5,982 bases of DNA, from positions 1-5,982 of the forward strand of contig JAEYQV010000095.1 of NCBI GenBank assembly GCA_023409835.1, written 5' to 3'. Positions within the stretch are counted from its first letter, which is position 1. Each line of letters starts with the position of its first letter. Positions 5,489-5,982 of this stretch are shown here, piece after piece. The position numbers and the translations under genes are program-made. The notes beneath the pieces were generated by a model that did not search any database, had not been told where the DNA came from, and was given only the letters and a program-made list of their open reading frames with translations. The DNA comes from Bacillota bacterium. Its GTDB lineage: Bacteria; Bacillota; Clostridia; Lachnospirales; Lachnospiraceae.

Positions 5489-5982
5489 ATGAGAGCAGCA
5501 CAGGTTACGCTAAAACAGGAAGTAACACGTAATGATGCCTTGATTATACAAGGCTGGATGGAGGATCAGGAGGTTACCCGGTATTTGAATGAAGCCTCGG
5601 ATATCTCTTATGCAATCAGCCAGGCCGTTAGCCGTGTTAATCTATTCATCATGACGCATCTGTTTAGTCAAAACGGAAGCTTCTTTATAATCTATAATTC
5701 CAGGAACTGTCCTGTCGGATTCCTGAGGCTCGTCCATAGAGGCAGCGAAGCAGAAATGGTTATTGTAATCGGTGATAGGAATAACTGGGGAAACGGTTTG
5801 GGAACAGGTGCAATATTTCAGGGACTTAGACACGCTTTCTTTGAATGGAGAATTCCCCGGGTGATTGCAAAAATCAAACCGGATAATCATAGATCCGTGA
5901 AGGCCTTTGAAAAAGCCGGATTTCAGTGCAAGAAAGAGCTGGACAATTTAAAGCTATTCCATATCTCGCAGGAGGATTATAT
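5489..5982 (+). CDS. GNAT-family N-acetyltransferase (3' end outside window)
   Basis: Acetyl-CoA-dependent transfer of an acetyl group to an amine; the substrate is not readable. The 164 complete codons cover most of a RimJ/RimL-type GNAT fold. It opens with a TLKQEV strand, then WMEDQEVTRYL (23-33), a common acceptor-side segment. The acetyl-CoA loop is GDRNNWGNGLGTGA (W100 to G105 core), a W-G-x-G-x-G form of the R/Q-x-x-G-x-G/A motif. The next strand and helix give VIAKIKPDNHRSVKAFEKAGF, with N133 and the AFEKAGF signature (139-145). No signal peptide or membrane segment is seen, so it is cytosolic. ATG 5489 has an ideal AAGGAGG (5474-5480) 8 nt upstream. It is divergent from prfC, on its own MerR-type promoter. 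That suggests induction by a small molecule, perhaps for detoxification or polyamine acetylation as in Bacillus BltD under BltR; this is analogy only. The stop codon is outside the window. Confidence 0.9.
   Translation, partial: MRAAQVTLKQEVTRNDALIIQGWMEDQEVTRYLNEASDISYAISQAVSRVNLFIMTHLFSQNGSFFIIYNSRNCPVGFLRLVHRGSEAEMVIVIGDRNNWGNGLGTGAIFQGLRHAFFEWRIPRVIAKIKPDNHRSVKAFEKAGFQCKKELDNLKLFHISQEDY

Noticed and set aside
5642..5890. Minus-strand open frame of 82 codons
   Set aside because: It is antisense to the GNAT coding region, which has the acetyl-CoA loop and AFEKAGF signature on the plus strand.

Overview
The window looks like chromosomal DNA from a low-GC Gram-positive anaerobe, most likely a clostridium in the broad Lachnospiraceae/Clostridiaceae sense. 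This is inferred from strong GGAGG-type Shine-Dalgarno sites, two TTG starts, AT-rich sigma-A-like promoters, and a membrane protein with N-terminal zinc ribbons of a kind common in Clostridia. No gene here fixes the species.

Layout, left to right. Positions 1335-1 (minus) hold the first 445 codons of a membrane protein: double zinc ribbon, repeat-rich linker, one transmembrane helix and an outer beta-repeat domain. It runs off the left edge. Positions 2895-1481 (minus) hold a probable two-gene operon of a winged-helix regulator and a family 2 glycosyltransferase. Its promoter is overlaid by a 24-bp near-perfect palindrome. The membrane-protein gene follows in the same direction 145 bp further on with promoters of its own, and no convincing terminator separates it from the operon. 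Positions 3007-3314 carry no intact gene: there is a frameshifted coding remnant and a compact fold-back element. Positions 4956-3367 (minus) hold a full-length prfC (peptide chain release factor RF3), with a strong terminator after it and a sigma-A-like promoter plus a 25-bp tandem duplication before it. Positions 5073-5432 are mostly non-coding and contain the wrecked C-terminal end of a VOC/PhnB-like gene. From 5433 to the right edge, on the plus strand, is a GNAT N-acetyltransferase gene, cut by the window end. Its promoter has perfect -35 and -10 hexamers 19 bp apart around a dyad, the signature of MerR-family control.

How the parts relate: prfC is a translation-termination housekeeping gene and forms its own unit. 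The regulator and glycosyltransferase probably act together in regulated surface-glycan or glycoconjugate synthesis (inference). The zinc-ribbon protein probably links cytoplasm and envelope, but its role is unknown. The acetyltransferase appears to be an inducible, separately controlled gene.

I found no clear new multi-gene system. The most informative items are non-coding: the MerR-type promoter, the palindrome over the regulator promoter, the fold-back element at 3265-3314, and the tandem repeat before prfC. Two decayed genes flank prfC, which suggests gene turnover around a conserved core gene.
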